From Phyllobacteriaceae bacterium UBA1940 (GTDB lineage Bacteria > Pseudomonadota > Alphaproteobacteria > Rhizobiales > Rhizobiaceae): 27,576 nucleotides of DNA. How positions within the stretch are numbered: the first letter of the stretch is position 1; each line of letters opens with the position of its first letter. The stretch covers positions 4,653-32,228 of the forward strand of contig DDFA01000142.1 in assembly GCA_002336975.1 (NCBI GenBank), given 5' to 3'. A model generated the notes under the pieces. The model did not search any database. It was given only the letters and a program-made list of their open reading frames with translations, and had not been told where the DNA came from. This document shows positions 8,189 through 18,562 of the stretch, piece after piece. Made by a program: the position numbers and the translations under genes.

Positions 8189-9508
8189 TCAAGCGTCGGT
8201 CGTCGATTTGCCCGGGTTCCTGCCGCGCCGGGTCAGCTTCGAGAACAGGGTCGAGGTGCGCAAGAGCGCGACGAACCGGCCCTGCCGCTCGGCCGGCACC
8301 GGCGAGCGCGCGACCATGCGCCAGCCGGTGACCAGCGCCAGCACGAGGTAGACCGCCGCCGAAAACTCGAACAGCGCCACCGGACCGCGCGCCTGCATCA
8401 GCGTCGCCGCCGCCGTCGGCCCGAACACCGCGCCGACCGAATAGAACAGCATCAATGCGGCGTTGATCAGCACGAACTCGCCCGGGCCGGCGCGGTCGTT
8501 GGCGTGCGCCGCGCACAGCGAATACATCGGCATGGCGCAGGAGCCGAAGATGAAGACCAGCACGAAATTGTGCAGCGGGTCGGTTCCGGCGAGGTAGACC
8601 AGCGCCAGCGCCGCAACCATGGCGGCGACGGTTGCGCCCAGGATGACGGTGCGCCGGTCCCGGCGGTCGGACAGATAGCCGAGCGGATACTGGATCAGCG
8701 CGCCGCCGATGATGCCGCAGGTGATGAAGGTGACGACGTCGGTGACCGACATGCCGAGCTGCTCGGCATAGACCGGCGACAGCGAGCGGAAGGCGGAATT
8801 GGTGACGCCGACGCCGATGCAGCCGATGGCCGCCAGCGGCGAGATCGACCAGGCGCGGCGGATGTCGAGCTTGATGTCTCCGGGAGCGCTTGGATTGGAG
8901 CGGTCGCCCAGCGACACCGGCACCAGCGACAGCGTCAGCATGATCGACATGATGGCGAAGATGGCGAAACCGTCGACGCCGACCACCGGGATGATGAACT
9001 GGGCGCCGGTGACCGAGCCGATGTCGACGACGCGGTAGATGGCGAGCGCGCGCGCCCGGTTCTGGTTGGTCACGGCCGAATTGATCCACGCTTCCATCAC
9101 CGTGAACAGGCCGGCAAACGCGAAGCCGGCGAGAAACCGCACCGAAATCCACACCAGCGGGTCGATGAACAGGACGAGGATCAGCGTGCCGGCCGAGGCG
9201 ATCGCGGCAAGCGAGGCGAAGGAGCGCACATAACCGACCGCCCGCATCATCCGGGTGATGGTGAGGCAGCCGATCAGGAAGCCGATGAAATAGGCGGTGC
9301 CCATGAAGCCGATCAGGGCGGGCGAAAAGCCTTCCCTGGCGCCGCGCAGCGCGATCAGCGTGCTTTGCAGCCCGTTGCCGCCGAGCAGGATGCCGGCGGC
9401 GAGAAGCAACGGGATCAGCGGGCGGATCGAGGACAAGGCGAGGGCTTCGTTTTGAATCTGCGCGTCGTGCGCCAGTTGATCAATGACAGCCCCTTGTTGG
9501 CAAGGCAT
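8189..9508 (-). CDS. MFS transporter, YcaD-like
   Basis: A 12-helix major facilitator superfamily permease of about 439 residues with the arrangement of YcaD-type transporters. The first transmembrane helix begins at IRPLIPLLLAAGILL, a conserved-looking GNGLQSTLIALRG loop follows, and the second half starts after a hydrophilic loop at about residue 207 (LGDRSNPSAPGD). A YLSDRRDRR motif marks the helix 8-9 loop, equivalent to the MFS motif A. Substrate is unknown. The start is uncertain: ATG 9508 is the best ATG, but it puts about 27 polar residues before helix 1 and has no clear ribosome site; TTG at 9436 (MSSIRPLIP) would fit the family better. It is divergent from aspS and upstream of rnd. 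Confidence 0.82.
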   Translation of the reverse strand: MPCQQGAVIDQLAHDAQIQNEALALSSIRPLIPLLLAAGILLGGNGLQSTLIALRGAREGFSPALIGFMGTAYFIGFLIGCLTITRMMRAVGYVRSFASLAAIASAGTLILVLFIDPLVWISVRFLAGFAFAGLFTVMEAWINSAVTNQNRARALAIYRVVDIGSVTGAQFIIPVVGVDGFAIFAIMSIMLTLSLVPVSLGDRSNPSAPGDIKLDIRRAWSISPLAAIGCIGVGVTNSAFRSLSPVYAEQLGMSVTDVVTFITCGIIGGALIQYPLGYLSDRRDRRTVILGATVAAMVAALALVYLAGTDPLHNFVLVFIFGSCAMPMYSLCAAHANDRAGPGEFVLINAALMLFYSVGAVFGPTAAATLMQARGPVALFEFSAAVYLVLALVTGWRMVARSPVPAERQGRFVALLRTSTLFSKLTRRGRNPGKSTTDA

Positions 9509-9531
9509 TGGGCCACAAACGCCGCTTCTTC

Positions 9532-9560
9532 TTGACAAAGCGGGGCGTTGGTGCGCTTTT
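9532..9560 (+). promoter_or_regulatory. Candidate aspS promoter
   Basis: A perfect TTGACA (9532-9537) is followed by a 17-base spacer and a weak GCTTTT -10 (9555-9560), about 70 bases upstream of the aspS start. Only the -35 is convincing. The hexamer region is part of a divergent 124-base gap shared with the MFS gene. Confidence 0.4.
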
Positions 9561-9632
9561 CCCGCAGCTTTTCCGGGGTGCGACCGCTTCGCGACGTCCC
9601 CGTTCAATCCCTGACTGGACCAGGTTCAAGAC

Positions 9633-11420
<1,788 letters not shown>

Positions 11421-11424
11421 GCCC

Positions 11425-11440
11425 GCCGACAGGCGTTTTG
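11425..11440. terminator. Weak hairpin between aspS and the secreted-protein gene
   Basis: CGCC (11425-11428), a GACA loop and GGCG (11433-11436) followed by TTTT form a very small terminator-like structure just after the aspS stop. A four-base-pair stem is marginal, so confidence is low. Confidence 0.25.
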
Positions 11441-11442
11441 CG

Positions 11443-12627
11443 CTATTGGTTGGCCTTGACCGTCAGCCCCAGCGTCGCCGCCACCGCCTTCGGATCGGCG
11501 GCCGCGCCCGCCAGCGACATCATCGGCACCGGCTGCGCCGGGCTGAGCCTGATCTCGATGTTCCTCGGGTCGCCAAGGAACTTGACGACCTCGGTCGTCA
11601 CCTGCTGGACCATGTCTGCCGGCAGGTATTGCCCAAGCATCATCGGCAGCAGCATCTGGGCGGTGCCCGGCAGATCGGCGGCGCGGGCGTTTTGCGTCGC
11701 GGCCGCCATTTCCAGCGCGCGCATGGCGAAGGACGCGTCGTCATAGCGCAGCGAGGCGCCGGACAGGGTCAACTGCTGCATCAGGCCGAACATCGCCAAG
11801 CCCTGCGCCTGGGCCTGTTCGGGCGTGGCGTTCAGCGTCGACTGCTGGATCTGGCTCAACGCATCGTAGAATTCGCGGGTGTAGCCGCCAATGTCGGCGG
11901 TCATCCCGATCTTGCCTTGGTTGTCGAAGGTAATGTCGAACTGGTCGATTCTGGAGCGACCGCTCTTGAGTGACATGCTGCCACGCATCTCCATCCTGCC
12001 GTTGATCTGCAGCAGTTGCAGCGCAGTCAATGCGGTCAGGACCTGGGGATCTTTCGCCATCGACAGATCGCTGCTGAACCGTTCGGCCGAGGCCGAGTAG
12101 GTGTTGTCCCAGCCGCCATTGCTGCGCTGCGCCGCGTAATTCAAGTTGGTCAGACGGAAAGCCACGTCTGCGCGCTTCGTCGCCGTCACTTCGCCCATGC
12201 GCCCGCGTTCGGAAAACATGATGCCGGCCATCGGGTCGGTTGAGTTCGCGCCGGTCAGCAGCACGCCCTCCAGAACGACGTCGCTCATGGTGATGTTGAC
12301 GCCCTCGCGATTGATCATCAGGACGGGAAATTCGACCTCGCCGATGCGGTAGTCGCCGCCGTCGATCTCGGTCACATTGTGCAGCGGTAGATCGCCGAGG
12401 ACCGTCGCCGCACCACCCTGCGTCGCCGCCGACCTGACGCCCCTCATGACAAAATCGCCGGCCGATCCGTCGATGGAATCCCAGGTCAGCTTGAAGGACT
12501 GCCGCTCGATCAGGTTCGACAGCCGCTTGCCGATCTCGTCGGCGGTCACCTCCGCCCGGCCAGGCGACGAAAGGGTCAGGCCGGCGATTGTCGCGACAAG
12601 AAGCGCTGAGGTTTGAAACCGGGTCAT
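11443..12627 (-). CDS. Secreted/periplasmic protein of unknown function
   Basis: A 394-residue exported protein that I cannot assign to a named function. Residues 1-25 are a clear Sec signal peptide (MTRFQTSALLVATIAGLTL, likely cut after GRA). The mature part is rich in alternating beta-strand-like segments such as DYRIGEVEFPVLMINREG and RIDQFDITFDNQGKIGMTAD, which loosely recalls DUF945/YdgA or AsmA-like repeats; this is a resemblance, not an assignment. There is no Cys in the mature part and no obvious catalytic motif. The C-terminal IRLSPAQPVPMMSLAGAA segment looks conserved. ATG 12627 was chosen because AAGGGA lies 7 bases upstream and the signal peptide begins there; the open frame extends to 12771. 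It is divergent from parC. Confidence 0.75.
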   Translation of the reverse strand: MTRFQTSALLVATIAGLTLSSPGRAEVTADEIGKRLSNLIERQSFKLTWDSIDGSAGDFVMRGVRSAATQGGAATVLGDLPLHNVTEIDGGDYRIGEVEFPVLMINREGVNITMSDVVLEGVLLTGANSTDPMAGIMFSERGRMGEVTATKRADVAFRLTNLNYAAQRSNGGWDNTYSASAERFSSDLSMAKDPQVLTALTALQLLQINGRMEMRGSMSLKSGRSRIDQFDITFDNQGKIGMTADIGGYTREFYDALSQIQQSTLNATPEQAQAQGLAMFGLMQQLTLSGASLRYDDASFAMRALEMAAATQNARAADLPGTAQMLLPMMLGQYLPADMVQQVTTEVVKFLGDPRNIEIRLSPAQPVPMMSLAGAAADPKAVAATLGLTVKANQ

Positions 12628-12796
12628 TCGAATTCCCTTCTTTTCTTGCGGCCGCCGGAAACCAAGTCGGATGCAGTTGTGCCAGAAGGACAGGATCGAA
12701 TCCATGGCGGCGTTCGCGAAATGGTTGAAGATGCGTTCGCACTGCACTTGCACGCATCGGCTTGCGCGCAAAACGCTGCTCTTCTAACCCCGTCGC

Positions 12797-15076
12797 ATGG
12801 GGAAATCGACAAATCCGCCTGATTCGGGCGATGGCGAAGGCATTGAACCGGTCGACCTGAGAAAGGCGCTGGAAGAACGCTATCTGGCCTATGCGCTGTC
12901 GACGATCATGCACCGGGCGCTGCCCGACGTGCGCGACGGGCTGAAGCCGGTGCACCGCCGCATCATGCACGCCATGCGGCTGCTGCGGCTGGAGCCGGGC
13001 CAGCGTTTTTCGAAAAGCGCGGCCATCGTCGGCGACGTGATGGGCAAGTTCCATCCCCATGGCGACCAGTCGATCTACGACGCGCTGGCGCGCCTGGCGC
13101 AGGATTTTTCGGTGCGCTATCCGCTGGTCGACGGGCAGGGCAATTTCGGCAATATCGACGGCGATAGCCCCGCCGCGATGCGCTACACCGAAGCGCGCAT
13201 GACGGTGGCGGCGACCGACCTTTTGGAAGGCATCACCGAGGACGCGGTCGATTTCCGCCCCACCTACAACGAGGAGAACGAGGAGCCGACGGTTCTGCCC
13301 GGCGCGTTCCCGAACCTGCTCGCCAACGGCTCGACCGGAATCGCGGTCGGCATGGCGACCTCGATCCCGCCGCACAACGCCTTTGAAGTCTGCAACGCGG
13401 CGCTGAAGCTGATCGACAACCCCGATGCGGCGGTGTCGGAACTGATGTCGCATTCCGCCGATGACGGGCTGGTTCAGGGACCGGATTTCCCCACCGGCGG
13501 CATCGTCGTCGACAACCGCGCCGCGATCCTCGACGCCTACGAGACCGGCCGCGGCGGTTTCCGCCTGCGCGCCCGCTGGGAGACCGAGGACCAGGGCAGG
13601 GGCACCTGGGTGATCGTGGTCACCGAAATCCCCTATCTGGTGCAGAAGTCGAAGCTGATCGAAAAGATCGCCGACCTGCTGGTGAACAAGCGGCTGCCGC
13701 TGCTGGAGGACGTGCGCGACGAATCGGACGAGAACATCCGCCTGGTGCTGGCGCCCAAGAGCCGCACGGTGGAGCCGGCGCTGTTGATGGAGTCGCTGTT
13801 CAAGCTGACCGAACTGGAAACCCGTTTCCGCCTCGACATGAACGTGCTGTCGCGCGGCAAGGTGCCCAACGTCCTGTCGCTGAAGGGCGTGCTGCAGGAA
13901 TGGCTCGACCACCGCAAGGAAGTACTGGTGCGGCGCTCACGTCACCGGCTGGCCGAGATCGAGCGCCGGCTGGAAATTCTTGGCGGCTTCCTGATCGCTT
14001 TCCTCAACATCGACGAGGTGATCCGCATCATCCGCTTCGAGGACGAGCCCAAGAAGGTGATGATCGCCAGGTGGAGCCTGACCGACGTCCAGGCCGAGGC
14101 GATCCTCAACCTGCGCCTGCGCGCCCTGCACAAGCTCGAGGAAATCGAGATCCGCAAGGAGTTCGATGCGCTGACGGCTGAAAAGGACGAGATCGAGAAG
14201 CTGCTGGCGTCCGACCGCAAGCAGTGGCAGGCGGTGCGCTGGCAGGTCGAGCAGACCCGCGACCGCTACTCCCCCGACAAGAACCAGGACCTGAACCAGC
14301 GCCGCACCACCTTTGCCGACGCGCCCGAGCACGACGACAACGACATTCACCACGCCATGGTGGAGAAGGAGCCGGTGACCATCGTCGTGTCCGAAAAGGG
14401 CTGGCTGCGCGCCATGCGCGGCCATCTGGCGGATTTTTCGGCGCTGACGTTCAAGGAAGGCGACAAGCTCAAGCTGGCCTTCCACGCCCAGACCACCGAC
14501 AGACTGATCGTCTTCACCACCGGCGGAAAATTCTACACCATCGGCGCCGACCGGCTGCCGGGCGGCCGCGGCCATGGCGAACCGATCCGCATCATCGTCG
14601 ACATGGAGAATGACGCCGACATCGTCACCGCCTTCGTCCACGATCCGGCGCGCAAGCTGCTGGTGGCGAGCCATGAAGGCTACGGCTTCGTCGTCGCCGA
14701 GCAGGAAGTCGTCGCCAACACCCGAAAAGGCAAGCAGGTGATGAACGTCAAGTCGCCCGACGAGGCGGCGAGGCTGATCTTCGTCTCGGGCGACCACGTG
14801 GCGATCGTCGGCGAGAACCGCAAGCTGCTGGTGTTCCCGCTCGAGCAATTGCCTGAAATGGCGCGCGGCAAGGGCGTGAGGCTGCAACGCTACAAGGATG
14901 GCGGCATCGCCGACATCAAGACCTTTGCGATGGCCGACGGGCTGACCTGGGTTGATTCGGCCGACCGCACCTTCACCAAGACGCGCGACGAACTGGCCGA
15001 ATGGCTGGGCGAGCGCGCAGCCGCCGGGCGCATGGCGCCAAAGGGATTTCCACGGACGGGGCGGTTCGGCTCGTAG
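12797..15076 (+). CDS. parC: DNA topoisomerase IV subunit A
   Basis: The DNA-cutting subunit of topoisomerase IV, which decatenates daughter chromosomes together with ParE (not in this window). The 759 residues begin with the winged-helix tower region ([20 protein letters not shown]) and carry the catalytic tyrosine Y130 in AMRYTEARM. The C-terminal part (from about residue 520) is a reduced beta-pinwheel, with repeats such as [18 protein letters not shown], and lacks the GyrA-box, which favours ParC over GyrA. In the quinolone-determining region [11 protein letters not shown], the position equal to E. coli ParC S80 is Gln91 and E84 is Asp95, a pattern I recall from other alphaproteobacterial ParC proteins. 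ATG 12797 has only a weak ribosome site. It converges with the Hsp70-like gene, 10 bases between stops. Confidence 0.95.
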   Translation: MGKSTNPPDSGDGEGIEPVDLRKALEERYLAYALSTIMHRALPDVRDGLKPVHRRIMHAMRLLRLEPGQRFSKSAAIVGDVMGKFHPHGDQSIYDALARLAQDFSVRYPLVDGQGNFGNIDGDSPAAMRYTEARMTVAATDLLEGITEDAVDFRPTYNEENEEPTVLPGAFPNLLANGSTGIAVGMATSIPPHNAFEVCNAALKLIDNPDAAVSELMSHSADDGLVQGPDFPTGGIVVDNRAAILDAYETGRGGFRLRARWETEDQGRGTWVIVVTEIPYLVQKSKLIEKIADLLVNKRLPLLEDVRDESDENIRLVLAPKSRTVEPALLMESLFKLTELETRFRLDMNVLSRGKVPNVLSLKGVLQEWLDHRKEVLVRRSRHRLAEIERRLEILGGFLIAFLNIDEVIRIIRFEDEPKKVMIARWSLTDVQAEAILNLRLRALHKLEEIEIRKEFDALTAEKDEIEKLLASDRKQWQAVRWQVEQTRDRYSPDKNQDLNQRRTTFADAPEHDDNDIHHAMVEKEPVTIVVSEKGWLRAMRGHLADFSALTFKEGDKLKLAFHAQTTDRLIVFTTGGKFYTIGADRLPGGRGHGEPIRIIVDMENDADIVTAFVHDPARKLLVASHEGYGFVVAEQEVVANTRKGKQVMNVKSPDEAARLIFVSGDHVAIVGENRKLLVFPLEQLPEMARGKGVRLQRYKDGGIADIKTFAMADGLTWVDSADRTFTKTRDELAEWLGERAAAGRMAPKGFPRTGRFGS

Positions 15077-15086
15077 CCGGCCGCAT

Positions 15087-16346
15087 TCAGCCGAAACGGC
15101 GCGCGGCGTCGACCGCCAGCCCCAGCCCGACCGAGCCGAAACGGTCTGACTGGGCGATTGTCGCATTGGCGAACGGCGCGGTGGTCGCGGCGCGCACCAG
15201 CGGCACCAGCGCGCCGCCGCCGGTGAGGATCACCGTGTCGATGTCGGCGGCGATGACGCCGGCCTGGACCAGCGCCTCGTCGATCGCCGCGCCGATGCGT
15301 CGGACGAGATCGGTCGTGGCCGCCTCGAACTCCGCGCGCGTCACCGGCACGGCCAGCGACAGGCCGGGCTCCTTGAGGCCGATGATGGCTGCATCCGCGT
15401 CGGTCAGCTCGATCTTGCCCTGTTCCACCCGGGCCGCCAGCCGGTGGCCGGAACGGTGTTCGAGCACATGCTGGTAGAGCGCGAGTTTGTCCGGCTCCGC
15501 CGCCTCGCGCATCAGGCCGTGAATGTCGCGCGCGACTTTCGGCGTGTAGAGCTGGTTGATCCGGTGCCAGGTGGCCATGTCGTTGAAATACCAGACCGGC
15601 AGATGGCGCTTGCCGTCTTTCGTCATCGTGCCGAGCCCGAGCCGCGGCATGACGGTGGCGATCGACATCCAGCGGTCGAAATCGGTTCCGCCGACATGGA
15701 CGCCCGACGTGCTCAAGATGTCGGCGCGCCGGTCGGCCGTGGCAGCGCGTTCGGGCGACAGCCGCAGCACGCAGAAGTCGGAGGTGCCGCCGCCGATGTC
15801 GACCACCAGCGCCAGCGCCTCGCGGTCAAGCGACCGCTCGAAATGCATCGCGGCGGCGACCGGCTCGAACTGGAATTCGATGTGGCGAAAGCCGGCCCCG
15901 CGCGCCGCCTCGTCCAGCTGGTCCTGGGCGGCGCGGTCGGCCGTCGCGTCGCCGTCGACGAAAAACACCGGGCGGCCGAACACGACCTGGTCAGGATCGC
16001 CGCCCGGCTGCGCTTCGAGCTTCTGGCGCAGATGTTCGAGAAAGCGGCCGATCAGGCGCTGGAAGGTGAGGCGGTCGCGACCGACCAGCGTCGTCTCCTT
16101 CATCAGCGAGGACCCGAGGATCGATTTCAGCGCCCGCATGAAACGGCCGTCGACGCCCTCCATATATTGGCCGACCCCGTCGCGGCCGAAATGGACCTTG
16201 CCGTCGTCGAAGCTGAAGAACATGGCGGACGGGATGGTGACGTCGTCGCCCTCGACAGGGACCAGCGCCGCCGCGGCGCCCGGCGCCGCCAGGCCGACGG
16301 TGGAGTTGGTGGTGCCGAAATCGACACCGCAAAAGAGGCGGGGCAT
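15087..16346 (-). CDS. Hsp70-family ATPase, YegD-like
   Basis: A 419-residue actin-like ATPase related to E. coli YegD. The phosphate-1 motif is FCGVDFGTTNSTVGLA (residues 5-20), phosphate-2 is LVVDIGGGTSDF near residue 193, and the adenosine motif is ILTGGGALVPLV near residue 384. It is the nucleotide-binding domain only: there is no substrate-binding beta-sandwich or helical lid, so it cannot be a standard DnaK chaperone. A role in protein or envelope quality control is inferred from the family; the reaction beyond ATP binding is unknown. ATG 16346 was chosen over the upstream ATG at 16391 because the conserved domain begins immediately after it. It lies 71 bases downstream of the DUF1127-like ORF on the same strand. 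Confidence 0.85.
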   Translation of the reverse strand: MPRLFCGVDFGTTNSTVGLAAPGAAAALVPVEGDDVTIPSAMFFSFDDGKVHFGRDGVGQYMEGVDGRFMRALKSILGSSLMKETTLVGRDRLTFQRLIGRFLEHLRQKLEAQPGGDPDQVVFGRPVFFVDGDATADRAAQDQLDEAARGAGFRHIEFQFEPVAAAMHFERSLDREALALVVDIGGGTSDFCVLRLSPERAATADRRADILSTSGVHVGGTDFDRWMSIATVMPRLGLGTMTKDGKRHLPVWYFNDMATWHRINQLYTPKVARDIHGLMREAAEPDKLALYQHVLEHRSGHRLAARVEQGKIELTDADAAIIGLKEPGLSLAVPVTRAEFEAATTDLVRRIGAAIDEALVQAGVIAADIDTVILTGGGALVPLVRAATTAPFANATIAQSDRFGSVGLGLAVDAARRFG

Positions 16347-16417
16347 GGCGGACTCTTGTGGATGGATGCGCGGCGAAGCGAGGCCGCCCAAGGGGGGAGG
16401 CGGGCGTGTAGCTCAGC

Positions 16418-16642
16418 TCAGCCGCGTTGGCAACGCGCAGGCGACAATTGTGCGTTGTCGGCCTGGTTCTTGGTCCAATCTACCGACGGCAGTCCGCCTC
16501 GTCCGTCGATAAGGCCGATATCCCGCGCGACATGCGCGTTGACATTCCCGCGCAGAAGATCGGCTGCGCCCGGCCTGCGCCGGCGAAACAGATGTCGCCA
16601 ACAACGAATGATGGTCCGAAAAGGCTGTCGCATCGTCCTCAC
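16418..16642 (-). CDS. Small DUF1127-like protein
   Basis: A 74-residue basic protein in the gap between the Hsp70-like gene and the LysR gene. Its central part, with WRHLFRRRRPGA followed about 18 residues later by HVARDIGL, matches the DUF1127 (YjiS-like) pattern of a Trp/Arg-rich helix and then an RDIGL motif. The start is GTG 16642 with AAGGAA about 9 bases upstream; ATG 16633 is an alternative. The protein has no signal peptide or membrane segment. DUF1127 proteins of Hyphomicrobiales are known as small proteins affecting RNA or carbon metabolism phenotypes; in Brucella several are activated by the LysR regulator VtlR. The divergent GcvA-like LysR gene fits such control, but that is inference. 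The tail after GGLPSVDW is unlike the family. Confidence 0.5.
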   Translation of the reverse strand: MRTMRQPFRTIIRCWRHLFRRRRPGAADLLRGNVNAHVARDIGLIDGRGGLPSVDWTKNQADNAQLSPARCQRG

Positions 16643-16650
16643 GATTCAAA

Positions 16651-16666
16651 TTTCCTTGATAGGAAA
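16651..16666. promoter_or_regulatory. Inverted repeat in the DUF1127/lysR divergent gap
   Basis: TTTCC (16651-16655), a six-base spacer and GGAAA (16662-16666) form a short palindrome in the 82-base intergenic gap. Read on the minus strand it contains the AAGGAAA ribosome site of the DUF1127-like ORF. It could be a LysR operator or a leader hairpin. The stem is only 5 bp. Confidence 0.35.
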
Positions 16667-16724
16667 ATCGGATGAGATGAGGTAATTCCAATTCAAGTTC
16701 AGGCAGACCGCATAAGGAAAACTT

Positions 16725-17633
16725 ATGGCCAAGGGACGCAACTTGCCTCCGCTGACGGCGATCAGGGCTTTCGAGGCGATTGCGAGGCTCGGCAGTTTCA
16801 CCAAGGCGGCCGCGGACTTGGGCACCACCCAGGCCGCCGTCAGCTACCAGATCAAGCTTCTGGAGGAGAGGGCGGGAACCCAGTTGATCGTTCGGCGCCC
16901 CAGGCAGGCGCAATTGACCGAAGCCGGCGGACGGCTTGCGGCGAAGGCCCAGGACGCGTTCAGCCTGCTTGAAGAGGGTTGGACGGCGACCCGGGGCGGG
17001 GCGGACGGGACCCTGATCGTGTGCACGGTTCCGACTTTCGCGATTGGCTGGCTGGCGCGCCATATCCGGACGTTTCAACTGCGGCATCCGAAGCTCGCTT
17101 TCCGACTGGATACCGCGTCCAGGTTCGGCGTCGGTCTTGGCGATGGCGTCGATGTCGAGATACGTGGCGGCCTTGGCGACTGGCCGGGCCTGAAGTCCGA
17201 ATTGTTGCTGCCTTCCAAGTTCACGCCGATGTTGAGCCCATCGCTGGCTGACACGATCGGTGGAGTGAGGAAGCCAACGGACCTCTTGAGGCTGCCTTTG
17301 GTCGACCCCACCGACCCGTGGTGGCCGGCCTGGTTCGGGGATTTTGGCATTCCGTGGTCGCAGCCGTCCGAATCTGCGCGGGTCGGCATGCGGTCGCAGT
17401 CATACGAAGCGATCATCGCGTCGACAGGCGGCGGCGTGGCCATGTTGACGCCCCAATTCTATCGCCGGGAGCTGAAGACGGGTCTGCTCGTGCAGCCGTT
17501 TGACCACGTGAGTTGGGACGGCAGCGGCTATTGGCTGGTCTACCCGGAAGGCCGGACGAGGCAGCCAAAAGTGAAGGCGTTCAGGGACTGGATATTTGAG
17601 GAGTTGCGGGCTGGCGATGACGTAGACCGCTGA
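16725..17633 (+). CDS. LysR-family transcriptional regulator, GcvA-like
   Basis: A 302-residue LysR-type regulator. The N-terminal winged helix-turn-helix (residues 7-66) contains LTAIRAFEAIARLGSFTKAA and the recognition helix region TTQAAVSYQIKLLEE, typical of the GcvA branch. A periplasmic-binding-like effector domain covers residues 92-295; its ligand cannot be read. The start is ATG 16725 with AAGGAA 7 bases upstream; both lie within a small inverted repeat, ATAAG(16712-16716)/CTTAT(16722-16726). The closest possible target is the divergent DUF1127-like ORF and perhaps the Hsp70-like gene after it. Its stop is four bases from that of the convergent EamA permease. Similarity to VtlR/LsrB of Brucella and Agrobacterium is only at subfamily level. 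Confidence 0.9.
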   Translation: MAKGRNLPPLTAIRAFEAIARLGSFTKAAADLGTTQAAVSYQIKLLEERAGTQLIVRRPRQAQLTEAGGRLAAKAQDAFSLLEEGWTATRGGADGTLIVCTVPTFAIGWLARHIRTFQLRHPKLAFRLDTASRFGVGLGDGVDVEIRGGLGDWPGLKSELLLPSKFTPMLSPSLADTIGGVRKPTDLLRLPLVDPTDPWWPAWFGDFGIPWSQPSESARVGMRSQSYEAIIASTGGGVAMLTPQFYRRELKTGLLVQPFDHVSWDGSGYWLVYPEGRTRQPKVKAFRDWIFEELRAGDDVDR

Positions 17634-17637
17634 ACGA

Positions 17638-18537
17638 TCAGACCGGATATTCCACCACCGCCGCCGCGCGCTTCCTGCGCCGGCCGTCGAGCAATTGCCA
17701 GATCGAATGCGCCGCCAGCGCGGCGATCAGGATCGCGCCGCCGACAAGGCTGTTGCGGCTGGGCGCCTCGGCAAAGATCACCCACACCCACACCGGCGCC
17801 AGCACGGTTTCGAGCAGGTAGAACATCGCCACCTCGGCCCCGGAAATGAAGCGCGGCGCCGCGGCCAGGCAATAGAAGGCGACCGGCATGACGACGGCGC
17901 CGTTGAAGATGATCCACCCCGGATGGTCTATGCGGTAGCCGCCGTCCGACACCATGGCGAGCGCAACCAGCGCCGGGAAGAACACGCCGATCAGCGGCGT
18001 AAACCCCATGTCCTTGCCGCTGGCGCGCGACACGGTGATGGCGGACGCGATCAACAGCGCCGACATCAGCGCCATGAAGTCGCCGAACAGGTTTCCGGTG
18101 CCGATCGAATCCCAGACGATGATGGCGACGCCGACGATCATCGCCGCGATTGCCGCCAGCGTCGGGCGCGCCGGGCGCTCGTTGAGAAAGATCCATGACA
18201 GGATCGCGGCGAAGGCGGTGTTGAAGGCGAGGATGAAGACGAGATTGGCGGTCGAGGTGTTGTAGACCGCGGTGATGAAGGTGATCGAGCCGAGGCCGTA
18301 GAAGGTGGCGACGAGGAGCCCGGCCTTGCCGGGAATGAGCGCCGGGGCGTCGCGGCCGAACGTGCGCCACACCGTCCAGATGACGATCGCGGCGACAAAG
18401 GTCGTCATGCTGCGCGCCATGAGGATCGACCAGGGCTCGCCCTCCGCCAGCCGGATCAGCGGGATGTCGATGGTCAGCGCAAGCCCGCCGATGGCGGCGA
18501 GCGCAAGTCCCTTGATGTGATTGGATGACGTCGACAA
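17638..18537 (-). CDS. EamA/DMT superfamily permease
   Basis: A drug/metabolite transporter of about 299 residues with ten predicted transmembrane helices in two EamA halves; an inner-membrane exporter or importer of unknown small molecules. The first helix is IKGLALAAIGGLALTID and the last ends in the basic tail GRRRKRAAA. The start is uncertain because there is no ATG near helix 1: the frame is open to 18681 but that region overlaps bpt. TTG 18537 (MSTSSNHIKG) is the best fit, 25 bases after the bpt stop, with the GGAG at the bpt stop some 25 bases upstream. It is the last gene of the hemB-to-permease run on this strand. Confidence 0.83.
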   Translation of the reverse strand: MSTSSNHIKGLALAAIGGLALTIDIPLIRLAEGEPWSILMARSMTTFVAAIVIWTVWRTFGRDAPALIPGKAGLLVATFYGLGSITFITAVYNTSTANLVFILAFNTAFAAILSWIFLNERPARPTLAAIAAMIVGVAIIVWDSIGTGNLFGDFMALMSALLIASAITVSRASGKDMGFTPLIGVFFPALVALAMVSDGGYRIDHPGWIIFNGAVVMPVAFYCLAAAPRFISGAEVAMFYLLETVLAPVWVWVIFAEAPSRNSLVGGAILIAALAAHSIWQLLDGRRRKRAAAVVEYPV

Positions 18538-18562
18538 TGGTGCAATCCCGTATTCGCCGGGA

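Noticed and set aside
12671..12684. Sigma-54-like TGGCAC...TGCA on the minus strand before the secreted protein gene
   Set aside because: The GG-to-GC spacing is 7 bases where 10 is needed.
11741..13912. A 723-codon open frame on the minus strand
   Set aside because: It runs across the secreted protein gene and into parC, is rich in His/Arg/Gln as expected of a GC-rich shadow frame, and matches no family.
16392..16720. Other open frames on the plus strand in the hsp70-like/lysR gap
   Set aside because: No ribosome site, no family resemblance and opposite to the better-supported DUF1127-like ORF.
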